The translations under genes were made by a program, and so were the position numbers. From assembly GCF_037975245.1 (NCBI RefSeq), contig NC_092561.1, forward strand, positions 3,643,001 through 3,707,000: a stretch of 64,000 nt of DNA. The letters are read 5' to 3'. The number at the start of each line of letters is the position of its first letter. Positions within the stretch are counted from its first letter, which is position 1. Under the pieces are notes generated by a model. It saw only the letters and a list, made by a program, of their open reading frames with translations, was not told where the DNA came from and did no database searches. Source of the DNA: Apostichopus japonicus (Eukaryota; Echinodermata; Holothuroidea; Aspidochirotida; Stichopodidae). Of the stretch, positions 26,101 through 37,500 are shown piece after piece.

Positions 26101-29100
26101 CCTCATCACATCAAACCCCTCCCCCTCCCCCTCACATCACAATCCCCTCACAATCCCCTCCTCCTCACTACACAATCCCTCTCTTTACATCACAATCCCC
26201 TCCCCCTCCTCACATCACAATGCCCCTCCCCTCACATAACAATCCCCCCACCTCACATCACAATCCCTTCCACCTCACATCACAATCCCCTTCCCTTCCC
26301 CTCACATCACAATCCCCTCCCCCTCCCCCTCACATCACAATCCCCTTCCCCTAACATCACAATCCCCTCACCCTTGCATCACATTCCCCTCCCCTCACAA
26401 TGCCCCTCCCCCTAAAATCACATCCCCCTCCCCCACACATCCCCCTCCCCCTCCCCTCACATCACAATCCTTCCTCCTAACATCACAACCACCCTCCCCA
26501 TCACAGTCCCCTCCCCCTTACATCACAATCCCCCACACCTTCTCTTCTTTGCAACAGGCCTGTATAAAATTACTGAAGTAGACATTGTTTTAAAGCTGAA
26601 CATACCTTCTGTTTTCTCCTGTTCTGCTCCGTCATCGGCCACCACAACAGTTACTAATTGTTCTTGTTGTTCGTCTTCTAGAAGACAAAACAGTAACAGA
26701 TCACAGTAAATTGCATCAAATCACCATGCTATGGCTTTTGTTGATTAATATTCGTACTGTCATTAATAATTAACAGTGCTTGTATTATGCATTATAATTT
26801 GCAAGGGTTGTTCAGAGATCTCAGTCAACTAAATGCCTTGATAGAAAAACCAAATCTAAGTTTGCAATCTTCTGAAAGATAGAATGTCCAAGCACTCGTT
26901 CACAGCTTACAAAATACATTAGTTGTTATATGGCTGGAAACCAAGTCTGCTGTTTTGACGCATATTTTTGAAAGACAAAATTTTTCATGGGCAAAAATAG
27001 CAACGTTTCTTAAAATACAGTCGTATCTATAATAACAACAGCCACAAGCAATTGTTTTGTGGTTTCTGCAATCAGGATCATTTGCCTTTAAAGAGATTAG
27101 CAAAATCATCTAAATGGAAGACTATAATACAGAGTTTACAACACAGTCCATGGCATAGAGAATATTATAAGGATATCATCAGTCACAGGTATTTGTCATC
27201 GGCCACAATTTATCGCTTAAAGGAATTACGAAGGCAGGGATCAAAGACATTTCATACTATTCAGTAACCTCAAAACTAGATAATATTCAATTTTTAAGTT
27301 AACCGCTTCCTATCCTATTTGACTGAATACGCTCGCTTTGAAAATTGGCTCCTTAATGCCCCGCCACAGTACACTGTAGGCCGCCATTGATAGCGTAATA
27401 CGTCTGAAAATACCATATTGATGACGTCAGGGAGGAACAACTTTTGTAACAAAGTCATTTTCCAAGTGGAAAATGTTCAGCTATTGTTGCTAGGGCTAGA
27501 AGTTTAGAATAATAATAAGGTACCTGAAGGTCATTGTTTCGTTATTCCTTCAAACAGCGTAATCACAATTTCAGTAGGGATGAGGTGAAAGGGAAAACAA
27601 GATTTAAAGTAGTCTATCCATGAGGTGACATACTCTATATAGAGTCTTACCAATCCCCCCAGGTGAAAGAAAAAATGCCAAAAGCAACAGGAGAGCATCT
27701 TTTTTTCATAATTTATCAAACAAAATCTGTTTTTTTGTTGTTGCTTGTATGCTGGAGTAACAAAATGGAAGTAAATATGGTGCACAAATTGGTCCATTGA
27801 GGCAATTTAGACCAACTTAAGCTTCCCAGGAGCAGCATACAAAACTGCTTACTACTGACTAAAGAGGTTTGTCAACAAGTTTAGTTTCTCACAACAACAA
27901 ATGTGCATGGTCATAATACAGAGAACTGAATACGGCATGAATGGCCCAACTTGTCAGCTATCCAGAGATGGGTAGGACTTAAGAGCTAGTGAGAACTTCT
28001 ACAAAAACTTGGGAGACCACATCACTTTGACGATTTAGTGTGTACATCAATGGGGCAATTATATGGAGTATGCTACCAAGAGGCATGGTGTCAAAGGTCA
28101 ACTGATGTTATAACTTTGGAGGGAAGAGGGCCATGCCATGAATCTAGCTTGCCTTTGATTCACTGGATCTGCATTCTTCTACATAAAAACCACTTATCCA
28201 GTGACATCCATTTAAATTAAACAAGTGTCCATATTTCAGCTTCAACCATTCAAACTTTAAAAGTGATACAGTACCTGTTCCAATATTAGTATCGACATCT
28301 TCTAGATGTTCTGCTTCATCAGTAGTAGAGTCCTGCCTCTCATATTCCTCTCCATCTTCTTGGGCAGATGTCCTCATGGCATCCACTTGTTGGTTTTCTT
28401 GACAATAATCTGGTAGCAAAATGAGAAATTGAAAACCTCAAAAAACATTTCTTAACACTACATCAAAGTGCTAAAGCTAACAGTACTGTAAGTATCTTTC
28501 ACATCTGTTTTTTCTAAAGTTAATGATTGATACAGTAATTTTTGGATTTAACCCCCCCCCCCCCAAAAAAAAAAAAACCCCAAAAAACAGCAGAGTTAGA
28601 CCAAATCTGTAGTGACAAATTTGCACAACTAACCAAAGTGACAACACACTTAATTGTTTATTGCCATATAAGGATATTAAAACCAACTTTCCATGAAGAC
28701 TTAGTCAAATTGGATGGTTATGTACGACTAAGTCAAATTGGATGGTTATGTACACACATTTTGCCAGAACTTAAACTGCTTTTAGGTCCTCACATTTTAC
28801 TAAACGAGGTTGTTTTGAGAAATTCTCACGTTAGTCCAAGTTTGGGATAATCTATCTATCTCAAATCATCCCCTTTATTGATATCCTTGTGACCTTCTGT
28901 TGAAAGATGTTAAGTAAGGAAAATTTATAAAGTAACATTTCTGTCTGTTTCTTCTAGCCAGGAGATAGAATCACTTTTAACTGGTAAAGCTGTGAAATAA
29001 ATTCTGGAACTCCTCTATATAGTTATAGAACCTCTAGAGATTCAATGATACTGTTCTTGAAGAAAGAATGTAATACATTGAAGAACTTACAGAGACCAGA

Positions 29101-32100
29101 TTAAAATGTTTGTTTTCTGTTGATTGATTTTCACAATCTTTGTGCAATATTGGGCAGTAATCTTTCAAAACAGAATATGCTATTCATTTAATAGACCATC
29201 TAAGTCTCGTGGAAAAGCCAACATGAAAAAAAGGGAACAAATGTAAGACCAAAATGTTTAAATTTCAAATTTACTTTTGGAAGTGATTAATTATAAATAT
29301 GTCACAAAGTATTTAGAATCTGAAGTTAGATCTATTTCATGTTTTACTCACTACTAAATGTTTAGAATCTGAAGTTAGACATATATATAATGTTTGATCA
29401 CTACTAAATGTTTAGAATCTGAAGATATATTATGTTAGAACACTACTAAATGTTTAGAATCTGAAGTTAGATCTATTTAATGTTTTACTCACTACTAAAT
29501 GTTTAGAATCTGAAGTTAGACATATATATAATGTTTGATCACTACTAAATGTTTAGAATCTGAAGATATATTATGTTAGAACACTACTAAATGTTTAGAA
29601 TCTGAAGTTAGATATATTTAATGTTTTACTCACTAGTCACTGCTACATGTTTAGAATCTGTAGTTAGATGTATTTAATGTTTTACTCACTACTACATGTT
29701 TACAGTTGAAACAATCATCAAAAGTGCCTTGTTTCGATAAATTGTAATAAATTCATGTTTGAATAAAACAAATGCTTGTTTATAAAAAAAAAAAAACGAT
29801 TACTCATTGGGGTCAACAATCAGTCATTATTATTTTTTTTTTAAATTTATTTTTAGTTTATTTATAGATTTATTTTGATACCTTCCGTACTATTTGAATG
29901 TGTGGCCCCCTGCACGTCTGTACTGCACTCTGTCTCTTTCATCACTGTATCAGCATCTCTTTCTCTCACATTTTGTTCACTCCGCTCTGTGTCAATTTGG
30001 TCAGAAGCTGAAAGGGAATGATTTAAAACAAATAAGTTGGTAACTTTTCATTAAATACAGAGTTAAATTCAGTAAATTTTATTTAATGCATACACTACTC
30101 ATTTCTCAATGAAGTAATTTAATGCTCGCTGATAGCCTCTGGCACACATGCAGCATTGCAAGGTCTTGTGTTATGGGGTGGAGTCTATGTACAATCTGGT
30201 ACATATGCAGCATCCCAGTCTTGTGTTACGGGGTGGAATCTCTTTACAATATGGTACATATGCAGCATCCCAGTCTTGTGTTACGGGGTGGAGTATATGT
30301 ACAATCTGGTACATATGCACCATACCAGTCTTGTGGTACGGGGTGGAGTCTATGTACAATCTGGTACATATGCAGCATCCCAGTCATGTGTTACGGGGTG
30401 GAATCTCTTTACAATCTGGTACATATGCAGCATCGTATAGTCTTGTGTTACGGGGTGGGAGTCTCTATACAATCTGGTACATATATGCAGCATCGCATAG
30501 CCTTGTGTTACGGGGTGCAATCTCTGTACAATCAGGTAGACGTCACATTATACATATACCCCTCTCAATTTTACAAGTAAAAAGCCACCTACAAGCATCT
30601 CTTCAAGAAGATAAACTTTAAGATAATTAACTGACACTGCTGGGCAGCTTGTATCTTCATCGCCTCAGCAACAGAAGATGCAAATGCTTCCAGGTATCTT
30701 AGAGCCTGCTCCTTCTTCTCTGTTCCTGCCTCCACGTTAGCATCTCCAGCTTTATCGGGAGGCTTCTCTTCCAAACTATCAGCTGGACAAAACAGGTATA
30801 ACAAATAATAACTTTTTAATACCTTTCTAGCAACGAATAATAAGGGGTAGTACCAAAAAATAACAATTAAAAATAATCCTTAACTAACTAAAATTAAAGT
30901 TTACATTTACATAGAATTTTAACAATTCTTTATATTTGAAGTATTTGAAAGACGTAAGTTTTATTATGAATACTGAGTTTACTTTTCAAAGTTGCTGTGT
31001 AATCAGAGAGTGCTGAAGTTTGTAAATTTTAAATACATTCAATAGTTTAGAAAGGAGCCAGGACAGTATAAGACTGTCTTGTTGAAAATATTTCTAGAAT
31101 CACTTATGTACAGAAAATATTTCAAGAAATACAGGATACAACATATACAGAAAACATTTCTAGGATCATGTGCAGGAAATCAGTTATGTACAGAAAATAT
31201 TTCCAGATTCACTGGAAATCAAATTTATGTACAGACAATTTTTCTACAATCACAGGATATCACATATGTACAGAAAATATCTCTAGAATCACAAGAAATC
31301 ACCTATGTACAGAAAATATTTCTAGAACCACAAGAAATCACCTATGTACAGAAAATATTTCTCGAATCACAGGAAATCCCCTTTGTACAGAAAATATTTC
31401 TGGAACCACAGGATTTCACCTATGTACAGTTAATATAACGAATTGGTTGTATGTCTTGGAAGGCCATCTCAGTAATAATGGCATTACCAACTATACCGTC
31501 TATAAAAACCTGCGCTAAGCCATACGTTATAATACGTATATCTCAGAGCATATTGTAAGTCTCTTACATACAATAAATGATACAACAGTGCCTGTAAAAT
31601 GCTACTACCAGCATGCGTTATAAGGTCTTGGCCTTGTTGAGCTCACCAGTAGATTCTTCATCCTTAGAATCTGGTGTGGCTTGTTCAATCACGAAACGTC
31701 CATCACTGTCCTGATAGACTTTAGTGTGCTGGTAATTCAGTGGCTTGGATGCGTTCTCATCACCATCTGTTACTGCAGGAGAGATGAGAGAAAAGCAGCA
31801 TGCAGATCATGCATGACCTAGTAATAATGTGACATAATCAGATTTATTAGTGAGCTTAACGGATTAGTCAGGATCGTTAAGGCTTCAAAACTATCAAACA
31901 CATGAGAGGAGACTTGAGCAAGTCTTATGTCAGTGACATCATAATTACTTTACTCTTTCTACAAAACATAAGACAAGAGACCTCCTTGATGTGAAATATT
32001 ACCTGTGTTGTTGCTTTCATCCGTTCCCATATCCTCCTGCTGCCCCTCCACGGATCTCTCTTCAGACGGTGGGGTCTCTACACCTGACAAATCGCTTTGA

Positions 32101-32638
32101 TTAGATGGCTCCACATTCTCTTCTACAAAAAAATAAAATAATAATACATAAAAAATATGGAATCATAGCTTCCTTGTTTTCACCTTTGACTTGTGTTTCC
32201 TACTGTAGTACTGCAAAGTTTGAGTAGAAAACAATATTGCAGTTTCTGACAGGCAAAATGATCTTATAAACCAAGATGCAACAAAATGATCAGAAGCTTA
32301 ATTTTACAGCAAAACAAATTCTGAAAATTATGTAAAATGATTATTAAAATTAATATAGGGCAAAATCCCAGGGTTCAATGCGCTTAAAAAAAACATACAA
32401 AATATATACAATTTAAATACAATTCCACTTAACCATAGGTTTGTTTGAAATAAACATCTTTAACACTGATTTGAAAGTGCTGATAGAGGTAAGGCATTGT
32501 ATTTCTGATGGTAACTTGTTCCAAAACAACAGTGCGACATGGATAAAAGCTTGCTCCTCGACTCGCTATATCTTTTCTCCTTACATATCCTTCTTACTAA
32601 TATTTCTTTGCTTAATTAACTGTACCTGTGTCATCCAT
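21363..32638 (-). CDS. C2H2 zinc-finger transcription regulator, eight coding exons
   Basis: Joined exons, 5' to 3' on the minus strand: 32638-32626, 32122-32003, 31772-31647, 30782-30636, 30007-29882, 28409-28275, 26677-26606, 23185-21363. They total 2562 nt, giving 853 aa plus stop, and the frame stays open through every junction. Residues 1-246 are acidic, Ser/Thr/Glu/Gln-rich and probably disordered. A basic nuclear-localisation cluster (RRSKRKRRSKKR) comes at about 266-277, then an acidic stretch. Eight C2H2 fingers span about 332-550, joined mostly by TGxKPY-type linkers; finger 5 has four residues between its cysteines instead of two. The C-terminal 300 residues are rich in Gln, Val and Glu, resembling an activation region. 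The protein should act in the nucleus as a sequence-specific DNA-binding regulator. The finger array is generic, so no ortholog is named. All seven introns are phase 1. Confidence 0.88.
23186..26605 (-). other. Last intron of the zinc-finger gene
   Basis: A 3.4 kb phase-1 intron. It holds a 67-base tandem duplication at about 23883-24016 (aactaagatacttt...gagacttagagattgtt...acgtcatgaa) and the C-rich repeat listed separately. No additional exon was recognised. The frame at 24817-25086 has no motif and sits in a C/T-run region. Confidence 0.6.
26040..26545. repeat. C-rich minisatellite of cccctcacatcacaatcc type
   Basis: About 500 bases of degenerate repeats of ctcacatcacaatcccctcc with variable ccct expansions. 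The plus-strand Pro/Ser/Thr/Ile frame across it is a translation of the repeat. The block lies within the last intron of the zinc-finger gene, near its 5' end. Confidence 0.92.
26606..26677 (-). CDS. Zinc-finger gene, exon 7
   Basis: 72 nt bounded by acceptor TTCTAG and donor GTATGT. It encodes about 24 residues, including DEQQEQLVTVVVADDGAEQ. Both splice phases are 1, so skipping it would keep the frame. Confidence 0.85.
26678..28274 (-). other. Intron 6 of the zinc-finger gene
   Basis: 1.6 kb with no further exon recognised. A TGACGTCA palindrome lies in the sequence atattgatgacgtcaggg near 27417-27434, outside any repeat. Confidence 0.5.
28275..28409 (-). CDS. Zinc-finger gene, exon 6
   Basis: 135 nt between acceptor CTACCAG and donor GTACTG. 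It encodes an acidic stretch including YCQENQQVDAMRTSAQEDG and EYERQDSTTDEAEHLEDVD. Symmetric phase 1-1. Confidence 0.85.
28410..29307 (-). other. Intron 5 of the zinc-finger gene, 3' part
   Basis: No exon seen. It contains a homopolymer junction (13 C followed by 13 A) near 28551-28576 and a 27-base direct duplication of gactaagtcaaattggatgg at about 28700-28755. Confidence 0.5.
29308..29702. repeat. Minisatellite with a 141-bp higher-order unit
   Basis: About eight copies of actactaaatgtttagaatc followed by tgaag and a variable tail. Three tail variants alternate in a fixed order, and the three-unit set recurs with an offset of 141 bases (29312 to 29453). The block lies inside intron 5 of the zinc-finger gene. 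Confidence 0.88.
29882..30007 (-). CDS. Zinc-finger gene, exon 5
   Basis: 126 nt between acceptor CTTTCAG and donor GTATCA. It encodes 41 full codons beginning SDQIDTERSEQNVRERDADT, acidic and hydrophilic. Symmetric phase 1-1. Confidence 0.85.
30148..30545. repeat. Minisatellite of about 55-59 bases, seven copies
   Basis: The unit includes ggtacatatgcagcatccca, then gtcttgtgttacggggtgga, then gtctatgtacaatct. The three overlapping plus-strand open frames here encode the same repeat in different registers, so they are not annotated as proteins. The block lies in intron 4 of the zinc-finger gene. Confidence 0.93.
30636..30782 (-). CDS. Zinc-finger gene, exon 4
   Basis: 147 nt from acceptor TGTCCAG to donor GTCAGT. 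It encodes DSLEEKPPDKAGDANVEAG and LRYLEAFASSVAEAMKIQAA, the second being a likely amphipathic helix and the only hydrophobic patch in the N-terminal half. The donor was chosen because it alone leaves the one base that matches the next exon. Confidence 0.8.
31104..31431. repeat. 39-bp minisatellite, about eight to nine copies
   Basis: The unit is tatgtacagaaaatatttct followed by agaatcacaagaaatcacc. The period of 39 is a multiple of three, so two frames stay open through it and give a 13-residue repeat peptide. It sits in intron 3 of the zinc-finger gene and is not called as coding. Confidence 0.93.
31647..31772 (-). CDS. Zinc-finger gene, exon 3
   Basis: 126 nt between acceptor CCTGCAG and a strong donor GTGAGC. 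It encodes TDGDENASKPLNYQHTKVYQ and a segment containing DGRFVIEQATPDSKDEEST. Symmetric phase 1-1. Confidence 0.85.
32003..32122 (-). CDS. Zinc-finger gene, exon 2
   Basis: 120 nt between acceptor TTTGTAG and donor GTAATA. It encodes 39 full codons starting ENVEPSNQSDLSGVETPPSE, acidic and Ser/Pro-rich. Symmetric phase 1-1. Confidence 0.85.
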
Positions 32639-32719
32639 TTGTACCTTCTCCAGCTTTAAGCTCCAACAATCAATATCAAGTTCTATTTGGTCTTTGATCT
32701 AGTTTTTCCTCTTTCCCAC
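32626..32719 (-). CDS. Zinc-finger gene, exon with start codon and part of the 5' UTR
   Basis: On the minus strand a very strong acceptor (pyrimidine tract ending TTTTCAG) opens an exon at 32719. The ATG is at 32638-32636, giving MDDT plus one base before the donor GTACAG. The 81 bases before the ATG are 5' UTR, so at least one non-coding exon should lie upstream at higher coordinates. No ATG precedes this one within the exon. Confidence 0.75.
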
Positions 32720-33933
32720 CTGAAAACAATGGAAGCAAATGGACATTGTTTGAGCTGATAGTCCATTTCTGTGTTGGACATTGAAACGGTGGTTCATATT
32801 AGAGCAGGTGCGCTCTAAGATAGCGTTGCTTTTCAGTAGTGAGGTAACTATTTTAACTGTAGCCTCTAGAGGTATTTCTCCTATGGTTTGGAAGTATATC
32901 AGTATCACTAGGCTAAATGAGCCTACTTATGCCCAACCTAAATTACATACATGTATCTAGGCAAGCCTCCTTGAGACAGGCTCCTAGTAGTAGCCCATAT
33001 TTGGGCCCCAGGCCCAGGATCGAGGCTGTAGCATGCAAGGCCTACTTAGCTTGTCCAAGACTGGGCACAGCATACCTACTTTCTAAGCTAGGCCTAGCAT
33101 TAGATGTGTAAAACTTGCTTAGGTCTTAGAAAGTTAGATTGATGCCTACATCATACATGTATGTTTTTTTCTCATTGAATTTACTAATTCTACTCTTACA
33201 AGTTACAGTCAACCTACTGTGGGCCTAGTATCTTTTAGTTTGTAAGGGCTTAGGCCTAACTAAGGCTAGGGTAACTTCTTAATATCAACTTTTTCAAACT
33301 TCCAAAATGAAGAACCGAGGCAAAGCAAAGTTCACAAGATAACTAGTGTTTTTCAAGAAATGATAGCTAACACTAATTAGCTAACAGCTTCCTTTCCTTG
33401 TGCGTTTCTAAACTATCCAGGCCAACAAGAAATGTTTTCTGTGCTAGTTTATTACCCCTAATTTTATTACGAATGTAGGCCTTTCAACCGTTCTCTCACT
33501 TACAAGTTACAGTGACGGAGTTACACACTCCTGTAGAGCAAAGTGTAACTTGGGTTAGGCTGTTGACTTTGGGTAAGTCCAAAGCAGACAGCAAAACATT
33601 GGGCTTGATCAAACCATCGCCCAAATCTTAAGCAAGAGCATCACAAATTCCTTTTTAATGAATTATTTCGTTTCAGGAACAAAACATTTTCACACCAAAC
33701 AATCACCACAGTAAAGTGAGCCGCACTTTCAGCCGCGTTTTCAAACGATGAGAGGTGACAGCAATTGTTGAAGTTAGAGTGTGCATACTCGAAATGTGCA
33801 ACTAGACAGGCTAGCGAAGCGCAATACGGTGTCTTGTAATGGCCATTATTCATCATAAGTCTGACAACAGGCACATTAGTTTTACATTTAATATTAATAA
33901 TAATAATTATCTCAATTTAAAATAACTTGGCAA
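32720..33933 (-). promoter_or_regulatory. Upstream region of the zinc-finger gene
   Basis: No coding exon is supported. On the minus strand CTGTAACTT is followed by a perfect donor, GTAAGTGAG, at 33503-33495; this could close a non-coding first exon starting somewhere above 33504. A near copy (CTGTAACTT then GTAAGAGTAG) lies near 33202-33190. The segment at about 33640-33860 has more CpG than its surroundings. No TATA box or start site can be fixed. Confidence 0.3.
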
Positions 33934-34337
33934 TTTGATTTTTCCCTCTTTTCTTCAGGCTCAAACTATATTAGCTTCGTGATGTAAAGAAAAATCACCG
34001 TTGGACGCTTTTCGAGGACAAACGTGCACCTAAGGGAAACATGAAACATATACAGATCATAAATTAATCCCCATATCATTTCAATTTTGTGAGGGCAAGG
34101 CGTCCATTCTGAATCTTTATTTAACGTAAAATGAATTTGATTTTTCCCTCTTTTCTTCAGGCTCAAACTATATTAGCTTCGTGATGTAAAGGAAAATCAC
34201 CGTTGGACGCTTTTCGAGGACAAACGTGCACCTAAGGGAAACATGAAACATATACAGATCATAAGTTAATCCCCATATCATTTCAATTTTGTGAGGGCAA
34301 GGCGTCCATTCTGAATCTTTATTTAACGTAAAATGAA
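33934..34337. repeat. Two tandem copies of a 202-bp unit
   Basis: 33934-34135 and 34136-34337 are nearly identical, from tttgatttttccctc to cgtaaaatgaa. They differ at only a few positions, for example gtaaagaaaaatc versus gtaaaggaaaatc. Minus-strand frames of about 60 codons occur in both copies with identical wording because of the duplication. The unit is close in length to the satellite that follows but shares no obvious sequence with it. Confidence 0.93.
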
Positions 34338-34560
34338 TGTGAGGACGGGTCAACGTGTGCGTCGAAAAGGAGACTGATGTAAATATAGACTTTTCTTTCC
34401 CAGATCAAAATTGAGCGAGTGAGTGCATGTATATGTCTTGTCGTAATACCCTTGTAGTTTTCTATACCACCATGACAAAAGAGGAGACGTAACCATAATT
34501 GATGAAAAAATAATAAAAAATATATGGAATGATAAGTATCATCAGCTTTACAAAAGTTTA
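34338..34560. other. Spacer between the 202-bp duplication and the satellite
   Basis: About 220 bases with no repeat or exon seen. Confidence 0.5.
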
Positions 34561-37500
34561 TAATCAAATTAATATATGTTGTAGAACTACTTTTCCTCAG
34601 ACCCTCATGTGAAGATTGGAATGATCCACGGCCAAAAAAGGATATATGACGTCATCATATACCCCTTCCCCAAAACAATTTACGACTGATTTCAAAGTAA
34701 ACATCGGATGTGCGGCTGAGTCTATATCTGCAATTGGCCTCACAGAAAATCCTTCAAATTCATATATATTGTAGAACTACTCTTCATCTATACCCTCATG
34801 TAAAGATTGGAGTGATTCGATGCCCACACAAGGATATATGACGTCATCAAATACCCTTCCTTAAAAATATTGGGAGTTCAAATTAAAGCTTAACTTTACA
34901 CATAAATCGAATGTGCGGCTGAGTTTATATCTGCAATTGGCCTCATAGAAAATCCTTCAAATTCATATATATTGTAGAACTACTCTTCATCTATACCCTC
35001 ATGTAAAGATTGGAGTGATCCGATGCCCACACAAGGATATATGACGTCATCAAATACCCCTTCCTTAAAAATATTGGGTGTTCAAATTAAGGATTAACTT
35101 TACACATAAATCGAATGTGCGGCTGAGTTTAAATCTGCAATTGGCCTCATAGAAAATCCTTCAAATTCATATAGATTGTAGAACTACTCTTCATCTATAC
35201 CCTCATGTAAAGATTGGAGTGATCCGATGCCCATACAAGGATATATGACGTCATCAAATACCCCTTCCTTAAAAATATTCACACGAGATTTCAAAATGCT
35301 AAACTTTACACATAAATCGAATGTGCGGCTGAGTTTATATCTGCAATTGGCCTCATAGAAAATCCTTCAAATTCATATATATTGTAGAACTACTCTTCAT
35401 CTATACCCTCATGTAAAGATTGGAGTGATCCGATGCCCATACAAGGATATATGACGTCATCAAATACCCCTTCCTTAAAAATATTGGGTGTTCAAATTAA
35501 GGCTTAACTTTACACATAAATCGAATGTGCGGCTGAGTTTATATCTGCAATTGGCCTCATAGAAAATCCTTCAAATTCATATATATTGTAGAACTACTCT
35601 TCATCTATACCCTCATGTAAAGATTGGAGTGATCCGATGCCCACACAAGGATATGTGACGTCATCAAATACCCCTTCCTTAAAAATATTGGGTGTTCAAA
35701 TTAAGGCTTAACTTTACACATAAATCGAATGTGCGGCTGAGTTTATATCTGCAATTGGCCTCATAGAAAATCCTTCAAATTCATATATATTGTAGAACTA
35801 CTCTTCATCTATACCCTCATGTAAAGATTGGAGTGATCCGATGCCCACACAAGGATATATGACGTCATCAAATACCCCTTCCTTAAAAATATTTGGTGTT
35901 TAAATTAAGGCTTAACTTTACACATAAATCGAATGTGCGGCTGAGTTTATATCTGCAATTGGCCTAATAGAAAATCCTTCAAATTCATATATATTGTAGA
36001 ACTACTCTTCATCTATACCCTCATGTAAAGATTGGAGTGATCCGATGCCCACACAAGGATATATGACGTCATCAAATACCTTTTCCTCAAACATATTCAC
36101 ACGAGATTTCAAAATGCTTAACTTTACACATAAATCGAATGTGCGGCTGAGTCTATTTCTGCAATTAGCCTCATAGAAAATCCTTCAAATTCATATAGAT
36201 TGTAGAACTACTCTTCATCTATACCCTCATGTAAAGATTGGAGTGATCCGATGCCCACACAAGGATATATGACGTCACCAAATACCCCTTCCTCAAACAC
36301 ATTCAGAAGAGATTTCAAAATGCTTAACTTTACACATAAATCGAATGTGCGGCTGAGTTTATATCTGCAATTGGCCTCATAGAAACTCCTTCAAATTCAT
36401 ATAGATTGTAGAACTACTCTTCATCTATACCTTCATGTTAAGATTGGAGTGATCCGATGCCCACACAAGGATTTATGATGTCATCAAATACCCCTCCCTT
36501 AAAAATATTGGGAGTTCAAATTAAAGCTTAACTTTACACATCAATCGAATGTGCGGCTGAGTTTATATCTGCAATTGGCCTCATAGAAAATCCTTCAAAT
36601 TCATATATATTGTAGAACTACTCTTCATCTATACCCTCATGTAAAGATTGGAGTGATCCGATGCCCACACAAGGATATATGACGTCATCAAATACCCCTC
36701 CCTTAAAAATATTGGGAGTTCAAATTAAAGCTTAACTTTACACATAAATCGAATGTGCGGCTGAGTTTATATCTGCAATTGGCCTCATAGAAAATCCTTC
36801 AAATTCATATAGATTGTAGAACTACTCTTCATCTATACCCTCATGTAAAGATTGGAGTGATCCGATGCCCACACAAGGATATATGACGTCATCAAATACC
36901 CCTTCCTTAAAAATATTGGGTGTTCAAATTAAGGCTTAACTTTACACATAAATCGAATGTGCGGCTGAGTTTATATCTGCAATTGGCCTCATAGAAAATC
37001 CTTCAAATTCATATATATTGTAGAACTACTCTTCATCTATACCCTCATGTAAAGATTGGAGTGATCCGATGCCCACACAAGGATATATGACGTCATCAAA
37101 TACCCCTCCCTTAAAAAGATTGGGTGTTCAAATTAAGACTTAACTTTACACATAAATCGAATGTGCGGCTGAGTTTATATCTGCAATTGGCCTCATAGAA
37201 AATCCTTCAAATTCATATATATTGTAGAACTACTCTTCATCTATACCCTCATGTAAAGATTGGAGTGATCCGATGCCCACACAAGGATATATGACGTCAT
37301 CAAATACCCCTTCCTTAAAAATATTCACACGAGATTTCAAAATGCTTAACTTTACACATAAATCGAATGTGCGGCTGAGTTTATATCTGCAATTGGCCTC
37401 ATAGAAAATCCTTCAAATTCATATAGATTGTAGAACTACTCTTCATCTATACCCTCATGTAAAGATTGGAGTGATCCGATGCCCACACAAGGATATGTGA

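Noticed and set aside
30122-30621. Three long overlapping plus-strand frames encoding repeated peptides
   Set aside because: All three frames of a minisatellite inside an intron of the zinc-finger gene are open, so there is no frame preference.
31079-31518. 13-residue repeat protein (YVQKIFLE type)
   Set aside because: The 39-bp minisatellite keeps two frames open by arithmetic. It lies in an intron, antisense to the gene.
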